Origin: Taishania sp037189645
GTDB lineage: Bacteria > Bacteroidota > Bacteroidia > Flavobacteriales_D > Crocinitomicaceae
Reading direction: 5' to 3'
DNA: 64,000 nucleotides
NCBI GenBank assembly: GCA_037189645.1
Contig: JBBCIY010000003.1
Location: forward strand, 62,001 to 126,000
In this document: positions 1 to 8,105 of the stretch, piece after piece
How the letters are laid out: every line of letters begins with the position of its first letter
Numbering within the stretch: position 1 is the first letter of the stretch
Notes under the pieces: generated by a model
What the model saw: only the letters and a program-made list of their open reading frames with translations
Databases searched by the model: none
What the model was told of the DNA's origin: nothing
Made by a program: the position numbers and the translations under genes

Positions 1-369
1 ATTTTCCACGATCTGGTTATATACATTCTCTGTAAGCTTTTCCCGGGGAATGAAGGTTTCCCATTCTTTGAAATACTTTTTCAGGTTACCGCTTTCAGAA
101 AAAGACAAGGCGCCTCCTCTTACATAAAAGTATTTTTCAAAAAAGCCCTGTACCACAGCGATATAATATCCATGCGTTTTGTCAAAAATACCTCCGGCAT
201 CCGTTTTCAACGCAACATCAATCGTGTCGAGGTATTTCTGCTTGTAGAAATCGTCCAGACTGTATTGCTGAGATAATAACTCTATCGCGTTTTTATCTTC
301 CAGTACGTCGAAATACCAACTTTTTATTTGTTCCTCTGAAATCGGATGATAACTGATGTCCCAACCCAT
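1..369 (-). CDS. hypothetical protein, partial (3' end beyond the window)
   Basis: An open frame of 123 codons runs from an ATG at 369 to the window edge with no stop, so the C-terminus is missing. The protein begins MGWDISYHPI and is rich in Tyr, Phe and Lys. It has no signal peptide or membrane segment, so it is probably cytoplasmic. I do not recognise a characterised family. The start is supported by a -7 box (TATATTTG, 393-400) about 24 nt upstream with a TTG element 17 nt before it. Confidence 0.7.
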   Translation of the reverse strand, partial: MGWDISYHPISEEQIKSWYFDVLEDKNAIELLSQQYSLDDFYKQKYLDTIDVALKTDAGGIFDKTHGYYIAVVQGFFEKYFYVRGGALSFSESGNLKKYFKEWETFIPREKLTENVYNQIVEN

Positions 370-392
370 GGCATATTTGATTTTATAGTATC

Positions 393-420
393 CAAATATA
401 ATCGTTTATTCCGGAAGCAA
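393..420 (-). promoter_or_regulatory. Bacteroidota-type promoter for the leftmost gene
   Basis: On the minus strand TATATTTG (393-400) matches TAnnTTTG exactly, and TTG (418-420) lies 17 nt upstream as the -33 element. It sits just before the ATG at 369. Confidence 0.6.
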
Positions 421-422
421 AT

Positions 423-449
423 AAAAAAAGCTCCAAGGAAGGAGCTTTT
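423..449 (-). terminator. rho-independent terminator of the DUF5606 gene
   Basis: A 9-bp stem (AAAAGCTCC/GGAGCTTTT, 426-434 with 441-449) and a 6-nt loop are followed on the minus strand by a T run. It lies 26 nt past the stop at 476. Confidence 0.85.
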
Positions 450-475
450 CTATCTATCAATTAGTCAGATGTCAA

Positions 476-1078
476 TTAAGAACCGGATTTTCGCTGCACC
501 GTTGTTTTTGCTTTTGCTGCTCCGGTTGGTTTTGCCGCTGATTTCGGAGAAGCTGCTGCTTTGGGCGCTGCAGGTTTTTTGGCTGCTGCCGGCTTTTTAG
601 CTGCCGGTTTCTTTTCCGCTTTCTCTGTTTTTTCTGCTTTATCAGCTTTTTTCGCTGCTTTTTCTGTCTTTTCTTCTTCCTCTTTTGTTTCTTCCAGTTT
701 CAGGTTGCCTGATTTGTGAAGCAGGTTGTACCACTGGAATAATTTTTTAATATCCGAAGAATAAACGCGTTCCTGATCATAATCCGGAAGGATCTCAGAC
801 AAATAAGCAGTGAGCTTTTTAAGGTCATCTTTGTGTGACAAAGTCGCTCCGCCGTTTTCCTTGTTATAAATATCGGTATAGATTTCCTTCAACGGTTTGT
901 CTTCTCCGTAAGTATAGATGCTGATGTCTTCCAGCGCGGAAATACGATCTGTGGCGTAAGCCGGAACTCGTTTGTTGTCTTCAAGTGATTCTACGATCAC
1001 GCTGTTCTTTGCCTGGGCAACTACTTTGTACAATCCCGGTTTCCCGGAAATAGAGATAATACCTGTTAAATCCATCAT
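476..1078 (-). CDS. DUF5606 domain protein with Lys/Ala-rich C-terminal tail
   Basis: 200 residues. The N-terminal about 130 residues (MDLTGIISISGKPGLYKVV...) match the DUF5606 family, a conserved small protein of Bacteroidota with no established function. From about residue 133 the sequence changes to a low-complexity Glu/Lys and then Lys/Ala/Pro tail with AAKKPA-type units, resembling histone H1-like tails. The tail is strongly basic, so nucleic-acid contact is possible, but that is inference. Two adjacent ATGs (1078 and 1075) could serve; relatives as I know them begin MDLTG, favouring 1075. It has its own promoter and terminator, so it is monocistronic. Confidence 0.85.
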   Translation of the reverse strand: MMDLTGIISISGKPGLYKVVAQAKNSVIVESLEDNKRVPAYATDRISALEDISIYTYGEDKPLKEIYTDIYNKENGGATLSHKDDLKKLTAYLSEILPDYDQERVYSSDIKKLFQWYNLLHKSGNLKLEETKEEEEKTEKAAKKADKAEKTEKAEKKPAAKKPAAAKKPAAPKAAASPKSAAKPTGAAKAKTTVQRKSGS

Positions 1079-1098
1079 TATTTATAAAAATTCAAGGT

Positions 1099-1126
1099 CA
1101 AAAATATAAAATCTTTTTATTTACAA
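1099..1126 (-). promoter_or_regulatory. promoter of the DUF5606 gene
   Basis: TATTTTTG (minus strand, 1099-1106) is an exact TAnnTTTG box, with TTG at 1124-1126 after a 17-nt spacer. It is 21 nt from the start codon. Confidence 0.65.
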
Positions 1127-1177
1127 GCGATTAAAGCCGTAAAACGATCGTGTTTTTTATTAAACTGTACGTTTTAT

Positions 1178-1993
1178 TTAAATTTCTGTAAAACGATCCA
1201 TCACAGCCTGGGTCACCCCTGTGTTGGAAAATCCTCCGTCGTGATACAGGTTCTGCATGGTCACATAACGTGTCAGATCGGAGAACATCGCAATGCAGTA
1301 ATTCGCGCAGTCTTCCGCTTTTGCATTTCCAAGCGGTGACATCAGCTCTGAGTAATTGATGAACTGGGTAAAGCCTTTTACCCCGCTTCCGGCTGTTGTC
1401 ATTGTCGGCGACTGGGAAATGGTGTTCACACGTACTTTTTTAGCCAGTCCGTAGTGGTAACCGAAGCTTCTGGCGATCGATTCCAGGTAGGATTTGTTAT
1501 CGGCCATGTCATTGTAGTCAGGGAAAATACGCTGAGCGGCAATATAAGTAAGCGCCACTACAGAGCCCCATTCGCTGATTGCATCCAGTTTCATCGCTGA
1601 TTGCAGCAATTTGTGGAAAGAAAGCGCTGATACGTCAAACCCTTTTATCGTATAATCATAGTTTTCATCCGTGTAGTGATTTCCTTTCCTGACATTCACC
1701 GACATACCGATGGAGTGGAGGATGAAATCAATTTTTCCGCCCAGGTGCTCCATTGATTCATTGATCAGCTTTTCCAGGTCTTCTACGGAAGTAGCATCCG
1801 CAGGAATCACCTTGCTGCCTGTTTTTTCAGCCAACGTATTGATTTCTCCCATCCGCATCGCGATGGGTGCATTGGTCAACACGAACTCAGCTCCTTCTTC
1901 GTGGGCGCGTTCAGCAACTTTCCATGCAATTGACTGTTCGTTCAACGCTCCGAAAATAATTCCTCTTTTTCCTTTCAATAAATTATTTGACAT
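1178..1993 (-). CDS. fabI: enoyl-[acyl-carrier-protein] reductase (NADH), FabI
   Basis: 271 residues, the usual FabI length. It catalyses the last reduction of type II fatty acid elongation (trans-2-enoyl-ACP to acyl-ACP) in the cytoplasm. It is an SDR-fold protein with an N-terminal dinucleotide site (GIIFGALNEQSIAW, from residue 11) and the atypical FabI catalytic set Y150 and Y160-X6-K167 (YNDMADNK). HSIG near residue 93 and the SPTMTTAGSG segment near 205 also fit FabI. It has its own promoter (2010-2038) and is separated by about 100 nt from the next gene, so it is probably transcribed alone. Identification is firm. Confidence 0.97.
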   Translation of the reverse strand: MSNNLLKGKRGIIFGALNEQSIAWKVAERAHEEGAEFVLTNAPIAMRMGEINTLAEKTGSKVIPADATSVEDLEKLINESMEHLGGKIDFILHSIGMSVNVRKGNHYTDENYDYTIKGFDVSALSFHKLLQSAMKLDAISEWGSVVALTYIAAQRIFPDYNDMADNKSYLESIARSFGYHYGLAKKVRVNTISQSPTMTTAGSGVKGFTQFINYSELMSPLGNAKAEDCANYCIAMFSDLTRYVTMQNLYHDGGFSNTGVTQAVMDRFTEI

Positions 1994-2009
1994 ACTAAAT
2001 GCTTTGTGG

Positions 2010-2038
2010 CAAAGTTAAAAGAATGATTGGATATTCAA
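2010..2038 (-). promoter_or_regulatory. promoter of fabI
   Basis: TAACTTTG (minus strand, 2010-2017) fits TAnnTTTG. TTG at 2036-2038 is 18 nt upstream. The box ends 16 nt before the fabI ATG. Confidence 0.7.
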
Positions 2039-2116
2039 CCAAAAATGCCGTTTGATTTATATACAATCGGGTTTTGATAACGTCGCAGGAAGAGAATGGC
2101 ACGCTTGTGCTCACAG

Positions 2117-2140
2117 AAAAGCCGGGTGGTTGACCCGGCT
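2117..2140 (-). terminator. rho-independent terminator after the first OmpA-like gene
   Basis: An 8-bp GC-rich stem (AGCCGGGT/ACCCGGCT) with a 5-nt loop is followed on the minus strand by TTTT. It begins about 30 nt past the stop at 2170. Confidence 0.8.
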
Positions 2141-2169
2141 TCACTGAGTATAAACTACCTGTTTTTTTA

Positions 2170-4275
2170 TTATTCGGTTTTCAGGAAAACGTACTGGTAA
2201 GGTTTGTACTTATCCGTTCTTTTTCCGTCCTGTTCGTATTGCGGCCCTTGTACAAGGGTCTTTGAAACCGTCACGACAACTTTTCCTGCCGTTGCCTTAT
2301 CGCTTTCAAAATAGTTCATCAGGTCGTATTTCATGTTTTCCGCGCGCAATTTTGCCAGCTCTTCATTGGAACTGAATGTTTTTGTCGGAACGTAGGAAGC
2401 AGACGATTCAATCGTTACGGTTACTTTCTCACGGCCGTCCTTGAGCTGTTTTTCTACTTCTTTTACAAAGTCCTTCAGTGTTCCTTTTTTCACCGATAGT
2501 TTATTTTTATTGTAATCGAAAAAGTGCTTCAGTTCGATGTTTTTGTAATCCGATACGACAACAGGCTCCTCGATAGGTATGTCTTTCGGGAACACTACTA
2601 CGCGGTTCACAGGATCAACTTCCAGCTTTTTGTAGATCTCCCGGTATTCGTCTGTACAGTCTGTTTTGAATGTTTCCTCACCCATCACTTTATTATCTGC
2701 CGCGTCATAATACGTCAGTGTATAGGTTTTACAAGGCTGTAATCCTGTTGAAAATTTCCCGTCGCGTTTCCGGGTATACATCACATGGTTGATCGGTCCG
2801 GAATCACAATCATGGCAGTTAACTTTTGCCATGAAAATCAGATTGTCAGGAAGCTGGGAGCCGTCTGTGGTCACTACCTCTCCGTTCAAAACAGTAGCGG
2901 ACGTCACACCCAGGAAATTGGTTTTTACTTCGTAAATATCTTTTTCTCCGTAACCATTCGAACGGTAGGAAGTCAGGTACCCGGTTCTTCCGTCAACAGT
3001 TGTCGTATAGAACAGGTCATCGTTGGTAGAGTTGAACGGGTAACCGATGTTTCTTGCAGTTCCCCAGGAACCGTCCGGCTGGATCTCGGAAATGAGGATG
3101 TCAAAGCCTCCGATTGAGCGGGCGTCGTTTGTACCGAAATACAATTGTTTGTTGTCAACGGAAATAAACGGTGCGTCTTCGTCTTTCGGACCGTTGATGT
3201 TGGGTCCCATATTTACGGGGTCAGACCAGCTGTCTCCTGATTTTCTGGAGATATACAGGTCGCGTCCGCCATATCCTCCGGGGCGGTCGGAAGAGAATAC
3301 CATCAGGCTTCCATCCGGGGAAACGAAGAGATGGGCTTCCCAGTATTCCGTGTTGATCGCTTTATTGTCGAGGAATTTGATCTGGTTGAACTGATTGTTG
3401 TAAAAATCGGAATAGTAGATATCGCCGTTACCGGTAGTGTCCTGGTAAACATACATTCTTTTTTCATCGATGCTGAGCCCGATTGTCGCTTCATTTCGCT
3501 CAGGGAAGCAAAAATCCAGCCGGATCGGATCCATCCAGGTGGAATCAATATCCAGGTAGCTGACATAAATATCTTCCCTGTATAAGTTGGTTTGCTGGTC
3601 AATATACCGCTCAGCGTTTCCGTCTTCCCATGCTCTCCGGGATGTAAAGTAAATGGCTGATCCGTCAAAAGAAACAACGGAGCTGTAGTCCGGAGCGTCT
3701 GAGTTAACGTTCTTCCCGAGGTTTTTTAAGGTACAGTTCACCGGGTTCGCCATTAACTTTTTCGCCGTTTCTAGTTGTTGCAGGCGTAATTGGGATTCGG
3801 CGATCAGCTCGGAAGATTTCTTTGTTTTACTCAGGAACAGCTCATGCTGCTGCCGGGCTTTATCCAGTTCTTCATTGTAGTGATAGCAACGTGCAAGATG
3901 GTAATGAGCGTCCGTAGGAGCGCTTTTCTCATTGGCAGAATACATGTCGTAATTCGGTTTGATGTTCGTAACCGCTGTTTCCAGGTAGGGAATAGCTTTA
4001 ACATGGTCTTTTCTCAATTCAAGCGTAATGAATCCTTTTCTGTAGTTGTAATTGGCACTGTTGGGTTGCATTTCCAGCAGCCGGTCCACTAAAATTTCTG
4101 CATAATACAAAAATCCTTCCTGGGTCAGCATGGAAGCATTATTGACGATTACACTTTCAGAACCTGTTCTTGCGATTTCTTTTACTCCTTCTTCAGTCCA
4201 TGGGGTTTTATTTTGAGCGTGGGCAAATATAATTCCACAAAATAGAAATAGGGTAGTTATCAGTGATTTTTTCAT
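2170..4275 (-). CDS. TPR/PD40 beta-propeller protein with divergent OmpA-like C-terminus
   Basis: 701 residues. Signal peptide at about 1-20 (cut after AHA). TPR-like helices span about 30-175. WD40-like PD40 propeller repeats (SxDGxxIYFTSRR, SPDGSLMVFSSDRPGGYGGRDLY) span about 195-455. A cysteine-containing linker follows. The C-terminal about 130 residues keep an OmpA-like DYNKNKL strand and a RAEN helix but lack the GHTD motif. The architecture follows PorE-type periplasmic T9SS/gliding proteins, so a role near the cell wall or outer membrane is likely. It is a tandem paralogue of 4374-6680, from which it differs by lacking the CRD domain. It is preceded by the upstream gene's terminator, so it is probably transcribed separately. 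Exact function is unknown. Confidence 0.85.
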   Translation of the reverse strand: MKKSLITTLFLFCGIIFAHAQNKTPWTEEGVKEIARTGSESVIVNNASMLTQEGFLYYAEILVDRLLEMQPNSANYNYRKGFITLELRKDHVKAIPYLETAVTNIKPNYDMYSANEKSAPTDAHYHLARCYHYNEELDKARQQHELFLSKTKKSSELIAESQLRLQQLETAKKLMANPVNCTLKNLGKNVNSDAPDYSSVVSFDGSAIYFTSRRAWEDGNAERYIDQQTNLYREDIYVSYLDIDSTWMDPIRLDFCFPERNEATIGLSIDEKRMYVYQDTTGNGDIYYSDFYNNQFNQIKFLDNKAINTEYWEAHLFVSPDGSLMVFSSDRPGGYGGRDLYISRKSGDSWSDPVNMGPNINGPKDEDAPFISVDNKQLYFGTNDARSIGGFDILISEIQPDGSWGTARNIGYPFNSTNDDLFYTTTVDGRTGYLTSYRSNGYGEKDIYEVKTNFLGVTSATVLNGEVVTTDGSQLPDNLIFMAKVNCHDCDSGPINHVMYTRKRDGKFSTGLQPCKTYTLTYYDAADNKVMGEETFKTDCTDEYREIYKKLEVDPVNRVVVFPKDIPIEEPVVVSDYKNIELKHFFDYNKNKLSVKKGTLKDFVKEVEKQLKDGREKVTVTIESSASYVPTKTFSSNEELAKLRAENMKYDLMNYFESDKATAGKVVVTVSKTLVQGPQYEQDGKRTDKYKPYQYVFLKTE

Positions 4276-4315
4276 AGCGAGATGTTAATTTTAAAGTCTT
4301 GAACGACAAAGTAAT

Positions 4316-4350
4316 AAAAAAGGTTACACTTTAATAACAAATGTAACCTT
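4316..4350 (-). terminator. rho-independent terminator after the PorE-like gene
   Basis: A 9-bp stem AAGGTTACA/TGTAACCTT (4320-4328 with 4342-4350) is followed on the minus strand by six Ts. It is 24 nt past the stop at 4374. Confidence 0.8.
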
Positions 4351-4373
4351 AATTTTATAAAATAATTTATTTT

Positions 4374-6680
4374 TTATTTGACGATCCTGAATTCGGTACG
4401 CCTGTTTTCCTGGTGCTGCTCTTCCGTACAGTCGGATACTTTCGATCCTTCACAGGCACAGTCGTTGATTAATTTTGACTCTCCGTATCCTTTTCCATAA
4501 ATGCGGGAAGGATCATTGATCCGTTGCTTGATATACGCTGCCGACGCTTTTGCACGGCGGTCAGACAATGATAAGTTGTAGGACTTTGTCGCACGGCAGT
4601 CTGTGTGAGATCCTAGCTCGATCCGGATCGACGGATTCTCATTCATGATCTTGACGATTTTGTCCAGTTCAGTCTGTGCGTCAGGACGGATCTCAGCCTT
4701 GTTCAGGTCAAAGTAGATCGGGTTGATTTCAATGATCTTCCCGATGTCTGTACCGATATCGATCTTATCCAGCATGATTTTTTCCTGCACGTGGATATTC
4801 TGGCTCAATGTTTCGTTGATGTTCTTGGAAATGGAAAGGTAGCCCGGAGAAGATATTTTCAGCTCGTAGCTGATCACATCCCCGTATTTCCTGTCATCCA
4901 GGAGCCTGCTGGTGAATTTCCCTTCCGCATCTGTAGAGAGTGTTTCCAGTACCTTGTTCTCCGCTTTGTCCACGATTTCGACCTTGACATTCTCAACAGG
5001 AGCATTGGTTCCTCTTTCAATGATCAATCCCGTTAGATCATAGTCGGCAATGTAGATATCCTTAACGATCTCTTCGTATTGTTTCTGGCAGGTTGTGCTG
5101 AATTTTTCAGACCGGATCACCTCTGTCTGATCCTTCATGTATGTAATCTCGTAATCACGGCATTTTTCCAGTGTATAGATGAATGCGCCGTCACGCAGCC
5201 GGACAGGGATCTTCACTTCTTTTTCACTGCAATCGGCACATTTCAGGATCACATGTGTATTGTCTGTAATGACAGCATTTCCAAGTGTGTGGATCGCTCC
5301 GGATAACACAGCAACATTCTGGATGCCCAGGTAATCGTTTTCAATTTCGTAAATGTCTTTTTCACCTTTGCCTCCTTTTCTGAAAGAGGACAGGTAACCT
5401 CTCAGTCCGTTGATCGTTGTTGTATAGAACAAATCGTCTCCCGTGCTGTTGATGGGATACCCGAGATTGATCGGGTCTGACCATACGTTGTTATCATCCC
5501 TCACACTCACGAAGATGTCAAAGCCTCCCATGCTGTTTCCTCCGTTCGAAGCAAAATACATGGTTTTATTGTCAACGGCGATGAACGGTGATTCCTCGTC
5601 ATAAGGTGTATTGATTTTAGGGCCTAAATTCTGAGGTTCACTCCAGCTTCCGTCGGCCAGGCGCACGATCCGGTAGATGTCTCTTCCTCCATATCCTCCC
5701 GGACGTTCGGAAACAAAGTAAATATTGTTCCCGTCCGGAGTGACGGTACAGTGAGTTTCCCAGAAATCGGTATTTACCCCTTTGTAGTCGATTAGCTCCA
5801 GTACCTGGAACTTGTTGTTCTGGAATTCCGATGAATAGATGTCCCCGTTTCCTGTGACATCCTGGTAGGCATAAATGCGTCTTTCGTCAACGCTTACGGC
5901 AATGGTCGCTTCATTTACGTTTTCCACGCAGAAATCCAGCCGTCTGGGATCTCCCCAGTTGTTGACGCTTTGCTGCACACTGACATAAATGTCTTCCGGG
6001 TACTGATACAATTTTGGGTCCCTGTAGATCTCAGTTTCATTGTTTTCCCATGGACGCCGTGACGTGAAATAGAGTGATTTCCCATCCAGTGAAACAACAG
6101 GAGCATATTCCGGGAACGAAGTATTTACCGGTGCGTTGATGTTTTTTACTCTTGCGCTTTGGGGTTCGTTGATCAGCCGTCTGGCTACTTCACATTGGGT
6201 GATCCCCAGCTTTGCCTTGTCCATCAGCTCAGATTTCTTACGGCTGTTCTGGATGAATAAATTGTAATACTCGACTGCCTTGTCAAGCTGTTCATCAAGG
6301 TGATAACAACGTGCTAAATGATAGTACACATCCGAAGGAGCGCCCGACTCTTTGGCTGAATACATATCGTAGTTGTTTTTCACGTTCCTGGCGCCGATTT
6401 CAAGGTGCTTCATGGCCGTTTCGAAATCATTTCTCGAATGGAGGGCGATAAATCCTTTCCTGTAATTGTAGTTAGAGCTTTCGGGCTTCAGTGTAAGCAG
6501 CTTGTCCACTACAATTTCCGAAAAGTAGTAATAATCTTCCTGGAGCATGCGGGATGCTTCAACAACCAGCTGGCTTTCAGGTGCTTTTTCCGTTATTTCA
6601 GTGACTTCTTCAAGTGTATACTGGGAAAGCCCGAACCAGGGGATCAGGCTTATAGTGATTAGGATGTGTTTAATTTTCAC
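4374..6680 (-). CDS. PorE-like OmpA family protein (TPR - PD40 propeller - CRD - OmpA)
   Basis: 768 residues. Signal peptide (about 1-19, ending GLSQ), TPR helices (about 25-170), PD40 propeller (about 190-450), a cysteine-containing segment, a carboxypeptidase-regulatory-like fold (about 545-620, YDLTGLIIERGTNAPVENV) and a canonical OmpA_C domain (PIYFDLNKAEIRP, GSHTD, LSLSDRRAKA) that should bind peptidoglycan. This domain order is that of PorE, which tethers the T9SS PorK/PorN ring to the cell wall. Orthology is inferred from architecture only. It starts 12 nt after the E2 gene stop, so it is probably co-transcribed from the 8069-8098 promoter. Confidence 0.85.
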   Translation of the reverse strand: MKIKHILITISLIPWFGLSQYTLEEVTEITEKAPESQLVVEASRMLQEDYYYFSEIVVDKLLTLKPESSNYNYRKGFIALHSRNDFETAMKHLEIGARNVKNNYDMYSAKESGAPSDVYYHLARCYHLDEQLDKAVEYYNLFIQNSRKKSELMDKAKLGITQCEVARRLINEPQSARVKNINAPVNTSFPEYAPVVSLDGKSLYFTSRRPWENNETEIYRDPKLYQYPEDIYVSVQQSVNNWGDPRRLDFCVENVNEATIAVSVDERRIYAYQDVTGNGDIYSSEFQNNKFQVLELIDYKGVNTDFWETHCTVTPDGNNIYFVSERPGGYGGRDIYRIVRLADGSWSEPQNLGPKINTPYDEESPFIAVDNKTMYFASNGGNSMGGFDIFVSVRDDNNVWSDPINLGYPINSTGDDLFYTTTINGLRGYLSSFRKGGKGEKDIYEIENDYLGIQNVAVLSGAIHTLGNAVITDNTHVILKCADCSEKEVKIPVRLRDGAFIYTLEKCRDYEITYMKDQTEVIRSEKFSTTCQKQYEEIVKDIYIADYDLTGLIIERGTNAPVENVKVEIVDKAENKVLETLSTDAEGKFTSRLLDDRKYGDVISYELKISSPGYLSISKNINETLSQNIHVQEKIMLDKIDIGTDIGKIIEINPIYFDLNKAEIRPDAQTELDKIVKIMNENPSIRIELGSHTDCRATKSYNLSLSDRRAKASAAYIKQRINDPSRIYGKGYGESKLINDCACEGSKVSDCTEEQHQENRRTEFRIVK

Positions 6681-6692
6681 GGTTGTTTGTTT

Positions 6693-8033
6693 TTAAAACT
6701 CTCTGTTCGGGTCGAACTGTTCCAGGTAATCTGCTACCCTTCGAACGAATTGACCTCCTAACGCTCCGTCAACCACCCGGTGGTCATACGAATGTGACAG
6801 GAACATTTTGTGACGGATCCCGATAAAATCTCCGTGAGGAGTCTCGATGACCGCAGGAACTTTCCGGATCGCTCCCAATGCCAGGATCGCAACCTGAGGC
6901 TGGTTGATGATCGGTGTCCCCATTACGTTCCCGAATGTTCCGACATTTGTCACGGTATATGTTCCGCCCTGGATATCTTCTGGCTTCAATGTATTGGTTC
7001 TCGCATTGTTCGCAAGCGCGTTCACAGCTTTTGTCAGCCCGTTGAGGTTCAGCTGATCGGCATTTTTGATGACCGGTACGATTAAGTTCCCTGAAGGCAG
7101 GGCAGTAGCCATTCCCAGGTTGATGTCCTTTCTTTTGATGATTTGTGTTCCGCTGACGGAAACATTGATCATCGGGAAGTCTTTGATTGCTTTTACGATC
7201 GCTTCCATGAAGATCGGTGTGAATGTGATGTTCTCTCCTTCACGTTTTTTGTACGCGTCTTTTACTTTATTCCTCCAGTTCACGATCTCTGTAACATCCG
7301 CTTCAACGTAAGAAGTAACGTGAGGCGAAACGTGCGTGGACATCACCATGTGCTCTGCAATGATCTTGCGCATGCGGTCCATTTCGATGATCTCGTCTCC
7401 CGGGTTCGGAACCACAACCGGTTCTTTGATGTTTGCCAGGAAACCGCTTCCTGCCGGAGCAGCTTCTTTTTTCACTGCCGGAGCTTCCGCTTTTGCAGTC
7501 GCTACCGGAGCAGCAGCTACAGCTCCCGGTTTGCGGTTTTCCAGGTAAGAAAGAATGTCTTTTTTCGTAACCCTTCCACCTTGTCCTGTGCCTGCAATGG
7601 CATCCAGCTCCTGTACGGAGATGTTTTCAGCCTGTGCAATGCTTTTGACAAGCGGAGAATAGAATTTTCCTGAAGAATTGGCAGGGATGGAAGCAGGTTG
7701 AGCTGTGGCAACTGCCGTTTCCACCATTTTCTCAGCCACGGCAGCAGGTGTTTCTTCTTTTGCCGGTGCCGGTGTTCCCGGAGCATCACTTCCGTCGGTA
7801 GAGATGATCGCAATCACATCACCTACTTGTGCAACCTGGTCTACTTCAAAAAGGCGTTCAATTAAAATTCCCTGCGCTTCGGATGGCAATTCGTTATCTA
7901 CTTTGTCGGTAGCAACTTCCACTAACGGTTCATCCATTTCAACAGCGTCGCCAACATTTTTCAACCAATTTGTAATTGTCGCTTCCGTTACGCTTTCTCC
8001 CATTTTAGGAAGTCTGATTTCAATCTTTGCCAT
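6693..8033 (-). CDS. 2-oxoacid dehydrogenase E2 (dihydrolipoyllysine acyltransferase)
   Basis: 446 residues. Lipoyl domain at 1-78 with the modified lysine K44 (EVATDKVDNELPS). An Ala/Pro-rich linker. Peripheral subunit-binding domain at about 125-165 (YSPLVKSIAQAENISVQEL). Second linker. Catalytic domain at about 210-446 with H418 and D422 in SYDHRVVDG. It transfers the acyl group from lipoate to CoA in a 2-oxoacid dehydrogenase complex. Sequence alone does not decide between branched-chain, pyruvate and 2-oxoglutarate complexes; no E1 or E3 gene is adjacent. It has its own promoter and a PorE-like gene closely downstream. Confidence 0.93.
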   Translation of the reverse strand: MAKIEIRLPKMGESVTEATITNWLKNVGDAVEMDEPLVEVATDKVDNELPSEAQGILIERLFEVDQVAQVGDVIAIISTDGSDAPGTPAPAKEETPAAVAEKMVETAVATAQPASIPANSSGKFYSPLVKSIAQAENISVQELDAIAGTGQGGRVTKKDILSYLENRKPGAVAAAPVATAKAEAPAVKKEAAPAGSGFLANIKEPVVVPNPGDEIIEMDRMRKIIAEHMVMSTHVSPHVTSYVEADVTEIVNWRNKVKDAYKKREGENITFTPIFMEAIVKAIKDFPMINVSVSGTQIIKRKDINLGMATALPSGNLIVPVIKNADQLNLNGLTKAVNALANNARTNTLKPEDIQGGTYTVTNVGTFGNVMGTPIINQPQVAILALGAIRKVPAVIETPHGDFIGIRHKMFLSHSYDHRVVDGALGGQFVRRVADYLEQFDPNREF

Positions 8034-8068
8034 ATCTAAATTCTTATGAAGAAATTCTTTTTTGAGTG

Positions 8069-8098
8069 CAAAAATAACCCATTTTTCCTTTTTTACAA
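8069..8098 (-). promoter_or_regulatory. promoter of the E2 gene
   Basis: TATTTTTG (minus strand, 8069-8076) with TTG at 8096-8098 after a 19-nt spacer. It is 36 nt upstream of the ATG. Confidence 0.7.
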
Positions 8099-8105
8099 GT
8101 ATTGG

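Noticed and set aside
4300..4313. TTACTTTG (minus strand) as a promoter of the 701-residue OmpA-like gene
   Set aside because: Mismatch at the conserved second A of TAnnTTTG and overlap with the region right after the upstream terminator; left unlisted.
7143..7673. 176-codon plus-strand frame within the E2 gene
   Set aside because: Opposite to a clear lipoyl/catalytic-domain coding frame; its Arg/Phe/Ser-rich composition is typical of a shadow.
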